Numbered from the stretch's first letter, positions 43,419-53,246 are shown. The stretch: 64,000 nucleotides of DNA from Oscillospiraceae bacterium (GCA_015065685.1 SVPU01000007.1:22543-86542), one strand, 5' to 3'. Numbers and translations: made by a program. Notes: generated from the sequence alone by a model not told the origin.

Positions 43419-45284
43419 TTGGCAATTAAAAGTTATAACGCAGGGTCTTATGATGTTGCGGTAATAGGCGGCGGGCACGCGGGTATTGAAGCGGCTCTGG
43501 CGGCAGCAAGGCTTGGATGCAAAACCGTTATGTTTACCGTAACGCTTGACTGGATAGGCAATATGCCCTGTAATCCATCAATAGGCGGAACCGCAAAGGG
43601 ACATCTTGTTAGAGAGATTGATGCTCTGGGCGGTGAAATGGGCAAGGCTGCCGATAAGCACACTTTGCAGAGCAGAATGCTTAACCTTGGAAAAGGTCCT
43701 GCGGTTCATTCGCTTCGTGCTCAGATAGACCGAAGAGCATACAGCGGATATATGAAGCACACGGTTGAGCTGCAAGAGAATCTTGATGTTAAACAATGTG
43801 AAATAGTTGATTTATATAAGCAAAACGACTGGCATTGTGTTTCTTCCTTGGGAGCGGATTTTGCTGCAAAGGCGGTAATTATTGCAACCGGAACATTTTT
43901 AGGCGGCAGAATCTATGTGGGCGAGGTTAATTATCCATCGGGACCTGATGGCAGCTTCCCCGCAACACAATTGGCAGAATCCTTAAAAAAGCTTGGCGTT
44001 CCGCTGAGAAGATTTAAAACGGGAACACCCGCGCGCGTGGCAAGAGACAGCATAGATTTTTCTGCTTTAGAGGTGCAGCCAGGCGATGAGCAGACCGTTC
44101 CGTTTAGTTTTTCCACTAAAACACAGCCCGAAAACAAGGTTGTGTGCCACATAGCCTACACAAATGATGAAACCAAGCGAGTGATTTTAGAGAATTTACA
44201 CCGTTCACCGCTTTACGCGGGCGAAATTGAGGGCGTTGGTCCGAGATATTGCCCCAGTATTGAGGACAAGATAGTTCGCTTTGCAGATAAAAAGAGGCAT
44301 CAGTTTTTTATTGAGCCCTGCGGCGAGGAGACAGAGGAAATGTATCTTCAGGGTCTTTCTTCTTCGCTTCCCGAAGAGGTGCAGATTGAGCTTTATAAAA
44401 CGGTTGAATGTCTTAAAAACATTAAAATAATGCGTAACGCATATGCCATTGAATATGACTGTGTTGACCCGTTGTTTCTTAAAGCAACCCTCGAGATGAA
44501 GGGGCTTGACGGGCTTTACGGTGCGGGTCAATTTAACGGCTCTTCGGGCTATGAAGAGGCGGCGGCACAGGGGCTTATTGCAGGCATCAACGCCGCAATG
44601 CAGATTAAGGGCGAAGAACCGCTTATTTTGTCGCGCGCTTCATCGTATATCGGAACGCTGATAGATGACCTTGTTACAAAGGGCTGTATGGACCCTTACA
44701 GAATGATGACCTCGCGCAGTGAGTATAGGTTACTCTTAAGGCAAGACAATGCCGATGAACGCCTTATGCCGATAGGCCACAAAATAGGGCTTGTGAGCGA
44801 TGAGGATTATAATGATTTCAGACTTCGTTGTGAGCAGAAAGAAAAGGAAATCGAGCGTGTGAAATCAACCTTTTTAGGTCCAAATGCAGAGCTTAACCGT
44901 GTGTTAGAGGAGAGAGGAACTGCGCCCATGACTACCGGTATGCGCCTTTCTGACCTTATTAAAAGACCGCAGCTTTCTTATGATTTATTGGCACCCTTTG
45001 ATAAGGAGCGCCCCGAGCTTTCCTTTGCAGTGAAAGAAAAGGTTGAGATTGAAATTAAATATGAAGGGTATATAACCCGCCAACAAGCGCAGGTAAACGA
45101 AATGCTAAGGCTTGAGGGCAAGGCAATCCCAATTGATATTGATTATGACAGTATTAAGGGTTTACGGCTCGAAGCCATTGAAAAGCTTAAGAAAATTAAG
45201 CCAACAAATATTGCTCAGGCTTCGCGGATTTCGGGCGTCAGCCCTGCCGATGTTTCGGTGTTGCTTATATATCTTTCAAGATGA
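43419..45284 (+). CDS. mnmG: MnmG (GidA), tRNA U34 cmnm5 modification enzyme
   Basis: A 621-residue flavoprotein that works with MnmE to put the carboxymethylaminomethyl group on U34 of several tRNAs. FAD site DVAVIGGGHAGIEAALAAAR, followed by NPSIGGTAKGHLVREIDALGG, TGTFLGG, MTSRSEYRLLLRQDNAD and the C-terminal GVSPADVSVLLIYL. The start is TTG 43419, seven bases after AGAGGGG, and no better start exists. Length is normal. In many Firmicutes mnmG lies near the origin, but here the flanks are dnaI-like and uraA, so this is not evidence for an origin. Confidence 0.97.
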   Translation: MAIKSYNAGSYDVAVIGGGHAGIEAALAAARLGCKTVMFTVTLDWIGNMPCNPSIGGTAKGHLVREIDALGGEMGKAADKHTLQSRMLNLGKGPAVHSLRAQIDRRAYSGYMKHTVELQENLDVKQCEIVDLYKQNDWHCVSSLGADFAAKAVIIATGTFLGGRIYVGEVNYPSGPDGSFPATQLAESLKKLGVPLRRFKTGTPARVARDSIDFSALEVQPGDEQTVPFSFSTKTQPENKVVCHIAYTNDETKRVILENLHRSPLYAGEIEGVGPRYCPSIEDKIVRFADKKRHQFFIEPCGEETEEMYLQGLSSSLPEEVQIELYKTVECLKNIKIMRNAYAIEYDCVDPLFLKATLEMKGLDGLYGAGQFNGSSGYEEAAAQGLIAGINAAMQIKGEEPLILSRASSYIGTLIDDLVTKGCMDPYRMMTSRSEYRLLLRQDNADERLMPIGHKIGLVSDEDYNDFRLRCEQKEKEIERVKSTFLGPNAELNRVLEERGTAPMTTGMRLSDLIKRPQLSYDLLAPFDKERPELSFAVKEKVEIEIKYEGYITRQQAQVNEMLRLEGKAIPIDIDYDSIKGLRLEAIEKLKKIKPTNIAQASRISGVSPADVSVLLIYLSR

Positions 45285-45298
45285 TTTAATAATTATAT

Positions 45299-45327
45299 GG
45301 GTGGTCTATGACCGCCCGTTTTAATTT
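45299..45327 (+). terminator. terminator of mnmG
   Basis: GGGTGGTC pairs with GACCGCCC (one wobble) across TAT, followed by GTTTTAATTT. Confidence 0.65.
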
Positions 45328-45340
45328 GTACTGTAAAACA

Positions 45341-45374
45341 AAACCTCGGCACTTTAGAAAGTACCGAGGTTTTT
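45341..45374. terminator. terminator of uraA
   Basis: AAACCTCGGCACTT pairs with AAGTACCGAGGTTT (one mismatch), with A-rich DNA on the left and T5 on the right. It lies 20 bp downstream of the leftward uraA gene. Confidence 0.75.
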
Positions 45375-45395
45375 AATTTTAATATCAGAGTTTAA

Positions 45396-46766
45396 TTATT
45401 CTTCAGTTTCTTCCTTTTCTTTTGAAAGAATAAGGTTAACTATGATACCGAGGATGAGAGCGGTTGCGATTGAGGTGATGGTGATTTTTCCGAATGTAAG
45501 TGAAAGACCGCCAATACCGGCAATGAGAATTGCAGAAGCAACGAAGAGGTTACGGTTTTTATTAAGATCAACAACCTGAACCATCTTAAGACCGCTAACT
45601 GCGATAAATCCGTAAAGTGCCATGCAAACACCGCCCATTACACAAGCGGGGATTGAATTAACAAAAGCAACGAAGGGATTAAGGAATGAAATAAGGATAG
45701 CACCGATAGCTGCTGCGATAATGGTTACAACAGAAGCGTTTCTTGTGATAGCAACACAAGCAACTGATTCACCGTAAGTTGTGTTGGGGCAACCGCCGAA
45801 GAATGCGCCTACCATTGAGCCAACACCGTCACCGAGAAGTGTTCTGTGAAGACCGGGCTCGTTGAGAAGGTCTCTTTCGATGATGGAAGAAATGTTCTTG
45901 TGGTCAGCAATGTGTTCAGCAAATACAACAAAAGCAACGGGTGTGTAAGCCATAGCAATTGTTCCAATGTAAGCACCGCTTATTTCTTTTAAGCCGCCAA
46001 ATGCAGTAAGGAATGTGAATTCGGGCCAAGCAAAGAATGTATTAAGGTTGACACCGTTTGCAACAAGACCTGTGAAATGACCAAAGTTAACAACCTGAAG
46101 AGCGGGGATATCAGCAGAGATACCGATGATTGTGAATATAGTAGCAACAACGTAACCTGCGAGTATACCTATAATAAAGGGAATGAGTTTAGCCATTTTC
46201 TTACCGTATGTAGAGCAAAGCATTGTAACGATAAGAGTGATAACACCAATTAAAACGCAAATTAAAGGATGGGCAACAGAAGCACCTTCTGCAGTTGTTA
46301 TGCCGCCTTTTTGAAGGTCGCCAACAGCGTTACCTGCAAGAGAAAGACCGATGATGGCAACTGTGGGGCCGATAACAACGGGAGGCATAAGTTTATTTAT
46401 CCATTCAACGCCTGCGAACTTAACAACAATAGCGATGATAACATAAACAAGACCTGCAAAAATTGCACCGAGAATAAGACCAACATAACCAAGCGCTACA
46501 GAAACGCCGCCTGCAAAAGCAGCTGCCATTGAGCCTAAGAATGCAAAGGATGAACCTAAGAAAACAGGGCTCTTAGCTTTTGTGAAAAGAATGTAAACCA
46601 ATGTACCGAGACCTGCGCCGAGAAGTGCTGCTGCAGGGCTCATTCCGTTACCAACGATAACGGGAACAACCAAGGTTGCTGCCATAATGGCAAGGAGCTG
46701 TTGGATTGCGAAGACAATTACCTGACCAAACTTTGGCTTGTCTTCAACATTGTAAACCATTTTCAT
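45396..46766 (-). CDS. uraA: uracil/xanthine permease (NCS2 family, UraA-like)
   Basis: A 456-residue membrane protein with 12-14 helices. The NCS2 pattern is clear: IVFAIQQLLAIMAATLVVPVIVGNG, SPVFLGSSFAFLGSM, MPPVVIGPTVAIIGLSLA, then VFAEHIADHKNISSI and GGCPNTTYGESVACVAITRN. The AEHI/GDHK-type and QNxG/NTTYGE-type positions favour uracil over purines. GGAGG lies nine bases before the ATG. It stands alone, with a 500-bp gap upstream that may hold a leader region; no PyrR-type site was recognised. Confidence 0.92.
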   Translation of the reverse strand: MKMVYNVEDKPKFGQVIVFAIQQLLAIMAATLVVPVIVGNGMSPAAALLGAGLGTLVYILFTKAKSPVFLGSSFAFLGSMAAAFAGGVSVALGYVGLILGAIFAGLVYVIIAIVVKFAGVEWINKLMPPVVIGPTVAIIGLSLAGNAVGDLQKGGITTAEGASVAHPLICVLIGVITLIVTMLCSTYGKKMAKLIPFIIGILAGYVVATIFTIIGISADIPALQVVNFGHFTGLVANGVNLNTFFAWPEFTFLTAFGGLKEISGAYIGTIAMAYTPVAFVVFAEHIADHKNISSIIERDLLNEPGLHRTLLGDGVGSMVGAFFGGCPNTTYGESVACVAITRNASVVTIIAAAIGAILISFLNPFVAFVNSIPACVMGGVCMALYGFIAVSGLKMVQVVDLNKNRNLFVASAILIAGIGGLSLTFGKITITSIATALILGIIVNLILSKEKEETEE

Positions 46767-47207
46767 TTTAAAATTCCTCCGTTTTCCCCTTAATGTTCAA
46801 TTAAGAGTTTTTTATATATGTATAACGCACTGGTGCGTAAATACCGAAAGCATCACAAGAGAGAATTATCGGCGCTCTTAATACATATATATAATATATA
46901 TAATGTGTACAAGCATCCCTTACAATATATCATAGGCGCCCTTAAAAGTAAAGAAAATTTTATTTTTTTATACACGATATTTAGTATGGAATGGTAAAAA
47001 AATGAATAATTATACACCATCTTTAGTAAAAAATGGTTTTTATTGGGGGTAAAGTGGCGGTTTCGCTTTGGCTTTTTGTATGAGTGCACAATTTAATTGA
47101 CAAAAAATGACAGTATATGCCACAATTAAAAGGTTACAAACTTGTAACTTTTTAATTTTGAAAGATTTTTTTGTGAAAAATATACAAAAACAGGCCATCT
47201 CATAACT
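46767..47207. other. intergenic region between uraA and the 3D protein gene
   Basis: No gene is seen. On the uraA side (minus strand) there is a hairpin ACGCAC/GTGCGT (46825-46838), a stem CTTAAT/ATTAAG, and two copies of a 12-base motif AAGRGCGCCKAT (near 46872 and 46933) about 60 bp apart. The middle part is long AT tracts. A purine, PRPP or other known riboswitch was not recognised. Confidence 0.4.
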
Positions 47208-47236
47208 TTGACATAGTCGAGTTTTTTGTGTATAAT
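47208..47236 (+). promoter_or_regulatory. consensus promoter of the 3D/G5 protein gene
   Basis: TTGACA (47208-47213), 17 bp, TATAAT (47231-47236), with a leader of about 35 nt before the ATG. Confidence 0.85.
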
Positions 47237-47278
47237 GTCGAACGGCCTGAAAATATTAGGTTTAAAAGGAGTTATTTG

Positions 47279-48355
47279 ATGATAGAAAAAATAAAGTATC
47301 ATTTGTTGAAGGTTTTAACCTCAAGACAAATGCGCATAGGTTGTATAGCGGTTATAACTGCTCTTTCTGTTGCGTTAGCTACTTTAATAAGCTATTCAAT
47401 TTATACTGTTAATATTTTTGACGGTGAGAAGTTATACACTGTAAGAACCTTAAGCCGAAATGTAACCTCAGTTCTTTCGGGAATTAATTTCAGATCTAAC
47501 AATTATAATATTAAAGAAACCACAATGAAGGGAAACACTGCATCAATTAAGATTGCATATACCTATCCCGTTTATATCACTTGTGGTGAAAACACTGTGG
47601 AGCTTACATTTGAGGGCGGAACAGTTGAGGATGCACTCAAAAAGGCAGGCTTTAGCGTTGATGGCTATGATTTTGTTGAGCCCGCGCTAAACACAGTTAT
47701 TAATGACACAGTTTATATTGATTACACTAATATAGATTATGTTGATGGTACCTACACAGAGGCTATTCCCTATACAACCGATGTTGTTTACTCAAACAAC
47801 TATGCAAAGGGAACAACCACATTAAAGGTCGGAACCAACGGTGTTATGCAGGTTGGTTACACCGAAAAGTTTGTTAACGGCGTGTCTGTAGAAAAAACGG
47901 TTACAGATACCGAGATTTTAACACCCGCCGTAAACGGACAACAGATTGTTGGAACGAAGGATGTTGTAAAACCTGTTTCATCAAGTGCGAGCGTTAAAAC
48001 CATTTCGGTTTTAACACCTGATTTTCCGATCGAGCTTGATGCAAACGGAAATCCCGTTAATTACAAATCAAAGATGACTGTACGCGCTACCGCTTACACC
48101 TATACAGGCAATAACTGCTCAACAGGTGTGGCGCCCAAGCCGGGATACATTGCAGTTAACCCCAAGGTTATACCCTATGGCACAAAAATGTATATTAAAT
48201 CACCCGATGGCAGAATTATTTACGGTTATGCCGTAGCAGCTGACACAGGCGGATTTATCAGAAAATATCCCACAGGAATCGACCTATTTATGTCCACCGA
48301 AACTGCTTGCAGAAATTTCGGCGTGAGAAATATGGAAATTTATATTATTGGATAA
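47279..48355 (+). CDS. secreted cell-wall protein: DUF348, G5 and 3D domains (YabE-like)
   Basis: A 358-residue exported protein. One membrane helix near the N-terminus (about 20-42) anchors or exports it. Outside are DUF348 ubiquitin-like repeats (TVEDALKKAGFSVDGYD), a G5 domain around VEKTVTDTEILTPAVNG, and a C-terminal 3D domain with the three conserved Asp residues (SPDGRI, AADTGGF, GIDLFMS). The 3D fold resembles the catalytic part of lytic transglycosylases and of the YabE/Rpf family, which act on peptidoglycan. ATG 47279 follows AAAAGGAG. It has a consensus promoter and its own terminator. Confidence 0.92.
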   Translation: MIEKIKYHLLKVLTSRQMRIGCIAVITALSVALATLISYSIYTVNIFDGEKLYTVRTLSRNVTSVLSGINFRSNNYNIKETTMKGNTASIKIAYTYPVYITCGENTVELTFEGGTVEDALKKAGFSVDGYDFVEPALNTVINDTVYIDYTNIDYVDGTYTEAIPYTTDVVYSNNYAKGTTTLKVGTNGVMQVGYTEKFVNGVSVEKTVTDTEILTPAVNGQQIVGTKDVVKPVSSSASVKTISVLTPDFPIELDANGNPVNYKSKMTVRATAYTYTGNNCSTGVAPKPGYIAVNPKVIPYGTKMYIKSPDGRIIYGYAVAADTGGFIRKYPTGIDLFMSTETACRNFGVRNMEIYIIG

Positions 48356-48360
48356 TTTTA

Positions 48361-48389
48361 AAGGACGGTGAATTTTCACCGTCCTTTTT
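48361..48389 (+). terminator. terminator of the 3D/G5 protein gene
   Basis: AAGGACGGTGAA pairs with TTCACCGTCCTT across TT, followed by further T residues, 6 bp after the stop. Confidence 0.88.
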
Positions 48390-48396
48390 CTATAAT

Positions 48397-49755
48397 TCAA
48401 ATATTAACCAGTCTAAGACCCTTTGGATAATGGTTTTTAGCAACACCCGACACAATCTTTGCGCCGCCTAAGGCAGAGCCGCCAACTGTAACAACCGCCC
48501 AACCGTTTTCCAAATCGGTTTTGATTTCTTCACCGTGCAGATATTGTTTAATTTCCTTCGAATCGGCTTCTAATTCAATTTTGCGCTTGAATTTATCGCC
48601 CAGCGCCATAAAAAATTGGTGGTGGGGCTGAATATAATTCTTGCGAAGCTCACCAATTGTTACGCCGCAAGAAAAAGCAATACCCTCGGGAACATTAAAA
48701 TTCGGTGTGAAATAAACGGGGTTATTGTTATAAAGCATAACATTATCTTTAGAATAATCGGTTAAAATATCATCTAAAAACTCAAATACCGCCTTTTCGG
48801 GCTGTTTTAACTTGTGTGGCGGTAAAAAATGCTCGGCCGCAGCACATTTATTGTGCAGCACCGCCATAAACTGCCCCTCGCCCTTGTGCTTGTGTGGATA
48901 AAATCTTCTTGCAAGGTGCAAATCCTTGCATTTGCAGTCCTCAAATAAAATGCCGTCATCGGTGTTTTCGCAAATAGCAGCGTTAACGGGTGAAATCTCA
49001 AAATCGGGATGCGAGGATAAAAACTCATCCACAACCATTTCGTTTTCCTCTAAGGAAAAGGTGCAGGTGGAATAAACTATATATCCGCCATCTTTGAGAC
49101 ATTTGGTGGCATTTTCTAAAATCTCGCGCTGTCTCTGGGCGCATTTTAAAACATTTTCCTCGCTCCACTCTGACACGGCAACAGGCTCTTTTCTGAACAT
49201 GCCCTCGCCCGAACAAGGCGCATCAACCATTATCATATCAAATGTTTTTGGAAAAGCCTTTGCGAGTCTCTTAGAATCACAACAGGTGGTAACGGTGTTT
49301 TTAAAGCCAAGGCGTTCAATGTTGCCTGTGAGGATTTTGCAGCGAGAGGGTATAATTTCATTGGAAACCAAAACCCCACTAGCTGAGAGCTTATTTCTCA
49401 ACTGACTGCTTTTGCCGCCGGGCGCAGCACACATATCGAGTATCTTCCAATCGGGCTTGATTGCGATACATTCACAAGGCGCCATTGCGGCAGGCTCTTG
49501 CACATAAATTAGCCCTGCGTGGTGATAAGGGTGGTTACCGATTTTTTCAAAATCGGTATAAAATCCGTTTTCCACAAATGGAATTTTCTCATTTCCGAAA
49601 ATATTTAATTTCTGGAAATCCTCTAAAGAGATTTTTTCATAATTTACACGAAATGCCCTTATTGGATTTTGGTTTAAAGAGGCTTCATATTTTGCAAACT
49701 CTTGGCCAAGCAGAGCCTGCATCCTTTTTTTATATTCACTTGGAAGCGTTATCAT
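48397..49755 (-). CDS. rsmF: RsmF/YebU-like rRNA m5C methyltransferase (NOL1/NOP2/Sun)
   Basis: A 452-residue SAM-dependent enzyme. N-terminal RNA-binding part, then the SAM site LDMCAAPGGKSSQL, the motif IV DAPCSGEGMFRK (with the Cys of the PCS motif), the catalytic STCTF in motif VI, and a C-terminal RsmF-type RNA-binding region. It methylates cytosine C5 in rRNA or tRNA; the exact base is not shown by sequence. It overlaps rsmE by 20 bp, and the leftward pair forms a small rRNA-methylation operon. Confidence 0.92.
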   Translation of the reverse strand: MITLPSEYKKRMQALLGQEFAKYEASLNQNPIRAFRVNYEKISLEDFQKLNIFGNEKIPFVENGFYTDFEKIGNHPYHHAGLIYVQEPAAMAPCECIAIKPDWKILDMCAAPGGKSSQLRNKLSASGVLVSNEIIPSRCKILTGNIERLGFKNTVTTCCDSKRLAKAFPKTFDMIMVDAPCSGEGMFRKEPVAVSEWSEENVLKCAQRQREILENATKCLKDGGYIVYSTCTFSLEENEMVVDEFLSSHPDFEISPVNAAICENTDDGILFEDCKCKDLHLARRFYPHKHKGEGQFMAVLHNKCAAAEHFLPPHKLKQPEKAVFEFLDDILTDYSKDNVMLYNNNPVYFTPNFNVPEGIAFSCGVTIGELRKNYIQPHHQFFMALGDKFKRKIELEADSKEIKQYLHGEEIKTDLENGWAVVTVGGSALGGAKIVSGVAKNHYPKGLRLVNI

Positions 49756-50497
49756 CGTTTAACTCCGTTTCGGCATAAAGCATGCACATTGAAAGTGAGG
49801 CAATAGCGGCGGTTTCGGTTCTTAAAATTCGTTTGCCCAGAGATATAGCGCTTGCGCCGATACCTTTAATTTCTTCGATTTCCGCCTCGGAAAATCCACC
49901 CTCGGGGCCGATGAAAATTCCAACCGACATACCCGCTCTCAAGCTCTGCAAGGCTTCCTTGGTGGCTGCCATTCCTTTGGCATTTTCATAAGGCACAAGA
50001 ACGGCATCTAAAGCTCGGGCTTTTTCGAGAGCCTCTTTTAAAGATAAAACTGCGGTTACCTGCGGCACCTCGTTACGCTTGCTTTGTTTTGCCGCACTTT
50101 CTGAAATCGATTGCCAGCGCGTGCGTTTTGCTTCCTTTTTCTTTTGCTCTAATTTAACAACACAATGCTCCATCTCGGTTGGAATGATTTCCTTAACACC
50201 AAGCTCAACCGCCTTTTGAATTATAAACTCCATTTTATCGCTTTTGGGGAGCCCTTGGAAAAGATAAAGGTCAACAGTAAGCGAGGTGTCAAAATAATTT
50301 TCTTCCAGAATTTCGGCAATCACCACGTCATTTTCAAAGCTTTTTATTTCGCAAAGATGACTTTTAGAATCACAACTTATTAAAAGAGTGTCTCCGAGCT
50401 TCATTCTGAGAACATTTTTAATGTGGTTATAATCTGAATCGGAAATAATAAAGAAATTTCCGTTTCTGTTTTGTTTTTTTACAAAAAAGTTATACAT
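49736..50497 (-). CDS. rsmE: RsmE, 16S rRNA m3U1498 methyltransferase
   Basis: A 253-residue SPOUT enzyme. The N-terminal PUA-like part is followed by the knot domain with KSDKMEFIIQKAVELGVKEIIP, the family sequence ERSV-like TRWQSISESAAKQSKRNEVP, IGPEGGFSEAEIE and LGKRILRTETAAIAS. It methylates N3 of U1498 in the decoding region of 16S rRNA. It lies upstream of, and overlapping with, the RsmF-like gene. Confidence 0.95.
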   Translation of the reverse strand: MYNFFVKKQNRNGNFFIISDSDYNHIKNVLRMKLGDTLLISCDSKSHLCEIKSFENDVVIAEILEENYFDTSLTVDLYLFQGLPKSDKMEFIIQKAVELGVKEIIPTEMEHCVVKLEQKKKEAKRTRWQSISESAAKQSKRNEVPQVTAVLSLKEALEKARALDAVLVPYENAKGMAATKEALQSLRAGMSVGIFIGPEGGFSEAEIEEIKGIGASAISLGKRILRTETAAIASLSMCMLYAETELNDDNASK

Positions 50498-50513
50498 TTT
50501 TTAAATACCGCCT

Positions 50514-51413
50514 TTAGTGGTTATGGTGGTGATGATGGTGATGCAAATGGGTTTCATTTGTCGATATATCGCAGCGGGTGCTCTCACAGCACTCGTTAAT
50601 TGCCTCTGTTTCTATTGTAACGTGTAAAATGCCGTGCTCTGCAAATTCTTCTCGTATGGTTTTTTTAACTGTTACAGAGTCGCCATCGGTTACGATATGA
50701 ACAGTTGCAAGGTTTGTTATGCCATCTATGCTCCAAATGTGCAGATGGTGAACATCTTTAACACAATCAAGCTTTTTAATGTGTGCTGTAAGTTCTGCGG
50801 AATCTATATTAGACGGTGTTTTTTCAAGGAATATATCTATAACGTTTTTTAAGGTTCTAACTGCATTTATAAAAATGAAAACAGCAACACCCAAAGAAAG
50901 AATGGCATCAATAAACACGAAATTTGTGAATTTCATAATAATTCCGCCAAGCAGCACAACGACCCAACCCAAAACATCCTCGAGCATATGTAAATTTACT
51001 GCTTTTTGGTTAAGCGAGTCGCCGCCGTGGGTGAAATATGCCGCAAGGAAATTAACAATAACGCCGAAAACGGCGAGGATAATCATACCGTTATAATTGA
51101 TTGGGGCGGGATTAATAAGGCGTAAAACCGAGTTGTAAACCACAGTGGCAGAGCCGAATATCAAAATTGCTGTGGTTATTACACTGCCAAGCAAGGAATA
51201 ACGAAGATATCCGAAGGTGTATTTTTCATCGGGTTTCTTTTTACTGAATCTTTCCAAACCAAAGGAAATTCCAATGCTAAGGCTATCGCCAAAATCGTGA
51301 AGAGAGTCTGAGAGAATAGCAATACTGCCCGTGAAAATTCCGCCGATTAGTTCAATTAAGGAAAAACTTAAGTTTAAAATGAATGCAATAAGAATTTTTT
51401 TATCTGATTTCAT
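50514..51413 (-). CDS. CDF family metal cation exporter with His-rich tail
   Basis: A 299-residue CzcD/ZitB-type exporter of Zn(II) or related metals in exchange for protons. Six helices, with the metal-site HDFGDSLSIG in helix 2 and the second metal-site segment DAILSLGVAV in helix 5, then a cytosolic CDF dimer domain (CVKDVHHLHIWSIDG). The last residues are a run of His (THLHHHHHHHNH), likely a metal-binding sensor or shuttle. It stands 17 bp upstream of rsmE on the same strand. The metal is inferred as Zn, not shown. Confidence 0.93.
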   Translation of the reverse strand: MKSDKKILIAFILNLSFSLIELIGGIFTGSIAILSDSLHDFGDSLSIGISFGLERFSKKKPDEKYTFGYLRYSLLGSVITTAILIFGSATVVYNSVLRLINPAPINYNGMIILAVFGVIVNFLAAYFTHGGDSLNQKAVNLHMLEDVLGWVVVLLGGIIMKFTNFVFIDAILSLGVAVFIFINAVRTLKNVIDIFLEKTPSNIDSAELTAHIKKLDCVKDVHHLHIWSIDGITNLATVHIVTDGDSVTVKKTIREEFAEHGILHVTIETEAINECCESTRCDISTNETHLHHHHHHHNH

Positions 51414-51511
51414 AGAATCACTCCAAATGAATAGCTACTTTATTATTTTAATTTTTTTCTATCTAATTTTCAAGAAGCAAATGCATAATTATTTAATAAA
51501 TTAAGTTTTTG

Positions 51512-51540
51512 TTGCAAATTTATGAAATATCTGCTAAAAT
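51512..51540 (+). promoter_or_regulatory. promoter of putP
   Basis: TTGCAA (51512-51517), 17 bp, TAAAAT (51535-51540), 38 bp before the start codon. Confidence 0.7.
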
Positions 51541-51577
51541 AAGGTATCTATTATTGTTTTTTGCAGGAGGTTTAAAT

Positions 51578-53140
51578 ATGAGCGGAAATACAATACAAAT
51601 TTTAATCGCGATGATTGTTTATATGGCTGCGGTTATCGTGATTGGTGCGCTTTACGCAAAACGCGCAAATAAAAACTCTGAGGAATATTTCCTTGGTGGC
51701 AGATCACTTGGCCCTTGGGTTACTGCAATGAGCGCCGAAGCTTCGGATATGAGCGGTTGGCTTTTAATGGGTCTTCCGGGTGTGGCTTACTGGTGCGGCT
51801 TGGCTGACGCTTTTTGGACTGCATTCGGTCTTGCAGTAGGTACATATATTAACTGGCTCGTTGTTTCAAAGAGACTCAGAAGATATAGCGTTAGAGCAAA
51901 TAATTCAATAACCTTGCCCGAATTCTTCTCAAACCGTTTCAGAGAAAACAAAAAGGTTATAATGTTTATCTCTGCAGCGTTTATCTTGATTTTCTTCACA
52001 GTTTATGCTTCAAGCTGTTTTGTAACCTGCGGAAAGCTTTTCTCTGCATTATTTGGCGCGCCTTATGTTGCAATGATGATTGTTGGTGCGATATTTGTAT
52101 TGCTTTACACAATACTCGGTGGCTTCCTTGCAGAAAGCGTTTCCGACTTTATGCAGGCTATTGTTATGATTGTGGCTCTTACTGTTATAGTTGCAATAAG
52201 CACAATCAAAGCAGGCGGTATCGGTGCAGTTATTGATAACGCAAGAGAAATTCCGGGCTTCTTAGAGTTCTTCGGTCTTGCAACTCCTATGGTTGACGGC
52301 AACGGCCAACAATTACTTGAAGCAGGTAAGCCTTTGTTTGACAAGGCTTCAGACTATGGTATTTTAACCGTTTGCTCAATGATGGCTTGGGGACTTGGTT
52401 ACTTTGGTATGCCTCAGGTACTCTTAAGATTTATGGCTATTCGTAAAGAAGAAGAGCTTAAGCGTTCACGCAGAATTGCAATGGTGTGGGTTGTAATTTC
52501 TTTGGCAGTGGCTGTGTTTATTGGTATAGTTGGCCGTCAACTTTACCCCGCTGTTCACTTAACAAAATCTGCAGCAGAAAATATCTTCATCACCTTGGCA
52601 ACAAGCTCTCTCCCCGCAATTTTAGCAGGCTTTGTTATGGCAGGTATTCTTGCTGCAACCATCAGCTCGTCTGACTCTTATTTGCTTATTGCGGCTTCTG
52701 CCTTTGCAAAGAACATTTTCCAAGGAATTTGCAAAAAGAATGCAACCGATAAGCAGGTTATGATTATTTCTCGTGTAACACTTCTTGTTTTGGCACTTAT
52801 AGGAATTGTTATCGCGTTAGACGAAAAAAGCGTTATATTCAGCATAGTTTCATTTGCTTGGGCAGGCTTTGGCGCAACCTTCGGCCCGATTATGATTTTC
52901 TCACTCTTCTGGAAGCGAGTTAACCGCGCAGGTGCTATCGCAGGTATGGTTAGCGGTGCGGCAATGGTATTTATCTGGAAGCTTGTTATAAGCAAACTTG
53001 GCGGTGTGTTTGCAATTTATGAATTGCTTCCCGCATTTATCTTCTCATCAATTTGCATCGTAGTGGTATCACTTCTCACAAAGGCGCCCTCAAAGGAAAT
53101 TGAAGAAGATTTTGAAGCTGTTAAAGCAGGAAATGTTTAA
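51578..53140 (+). CDS. putP: sodium/proline symporter PutP (SSS family)
   Basis: A 520-residue symporter with 13 helices. PutP features: NSEEYFLGGRSLGPWVTAMSAEASDMSGW in the first helices (Na+ and proline sites, quoted only as its first and last motifs: LGGRSLGPW and SAEASDMSGW), the TILGGFLAESVSDFMQ region, and SSSDSYLLIAAS. ATG 51578 follows AGGAGG; the longer frame upstream crosses the promoter. It uses the sodium gradient to import proline. A strong terminator follows. Confidence 0.95.
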   Translation: MSGNTIQILIAMIVYMAAVIVIGALYAKRANKNSEEYFLGGRSLGPWVTAMSAEASDMSGWLLMGLPGVAYWCGLADAFWTAFGLAVGTYINWLVVSKRLRRYSVRANNSITLPEFFSNRFRENKKVIMFISAAFILIFFTVYASSCFVTCGKLFSALFGAPYVAMMIVGAIFVLLYTILGGFLAESVSDFMQAIVMIVALTVIVAISTIKAGGIGAVIDNAREIPGFLEFFGLATPMVDGNGQQLLEAGKPLFDKASDYGILTVCSMMAWGLGYFGMPQVLLRFMAIRKEEELKRSRRIAMVWVVISLAVAVFIGIVGRQLYPAVHLTKSAAENIFITLATSSLPAILAGFVMAGILAATISSSDSYLLIAASAFAKNIFQGICKKNATDKQVMIISRVTLLVLALIGIVIALDEKSVIFSIVSFAWAGFGATFGPIMIFSLFWKRVNRAGAIAGMVSGAAMVFIWKLVISKLGGVFAIYELLPAFIFSSICIVVVSLLTKAPSKEIEEDFEAVKAGNV

Positions 53141-53154
53141 GATTTTAATTTAGC

Positions 53155-53186
53155 AAAAAAGAGCGGATTTTTCCGCTCTTTTTTTT
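53155..53186 (+). terminator. terminator of putP
   Basis: AAGAGCGGA pairs with TCCGCTCTT across five T residues, followed by T7. Confidence 0.88.
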
Positions 53187-53246
53187 ATGGCTTTTTTTGA
53201 ATGGCTGTGATATACTTTAATTAGCAATTAAGTAAAGGGAGATTTT

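Noticed and set aside
43419..45284. mnmG as an origin-proximal marker
   Set aside because: rsmG, parA/parB and dnaA are not adjacent; flanking genes are a helicase loader and a uracil permease.
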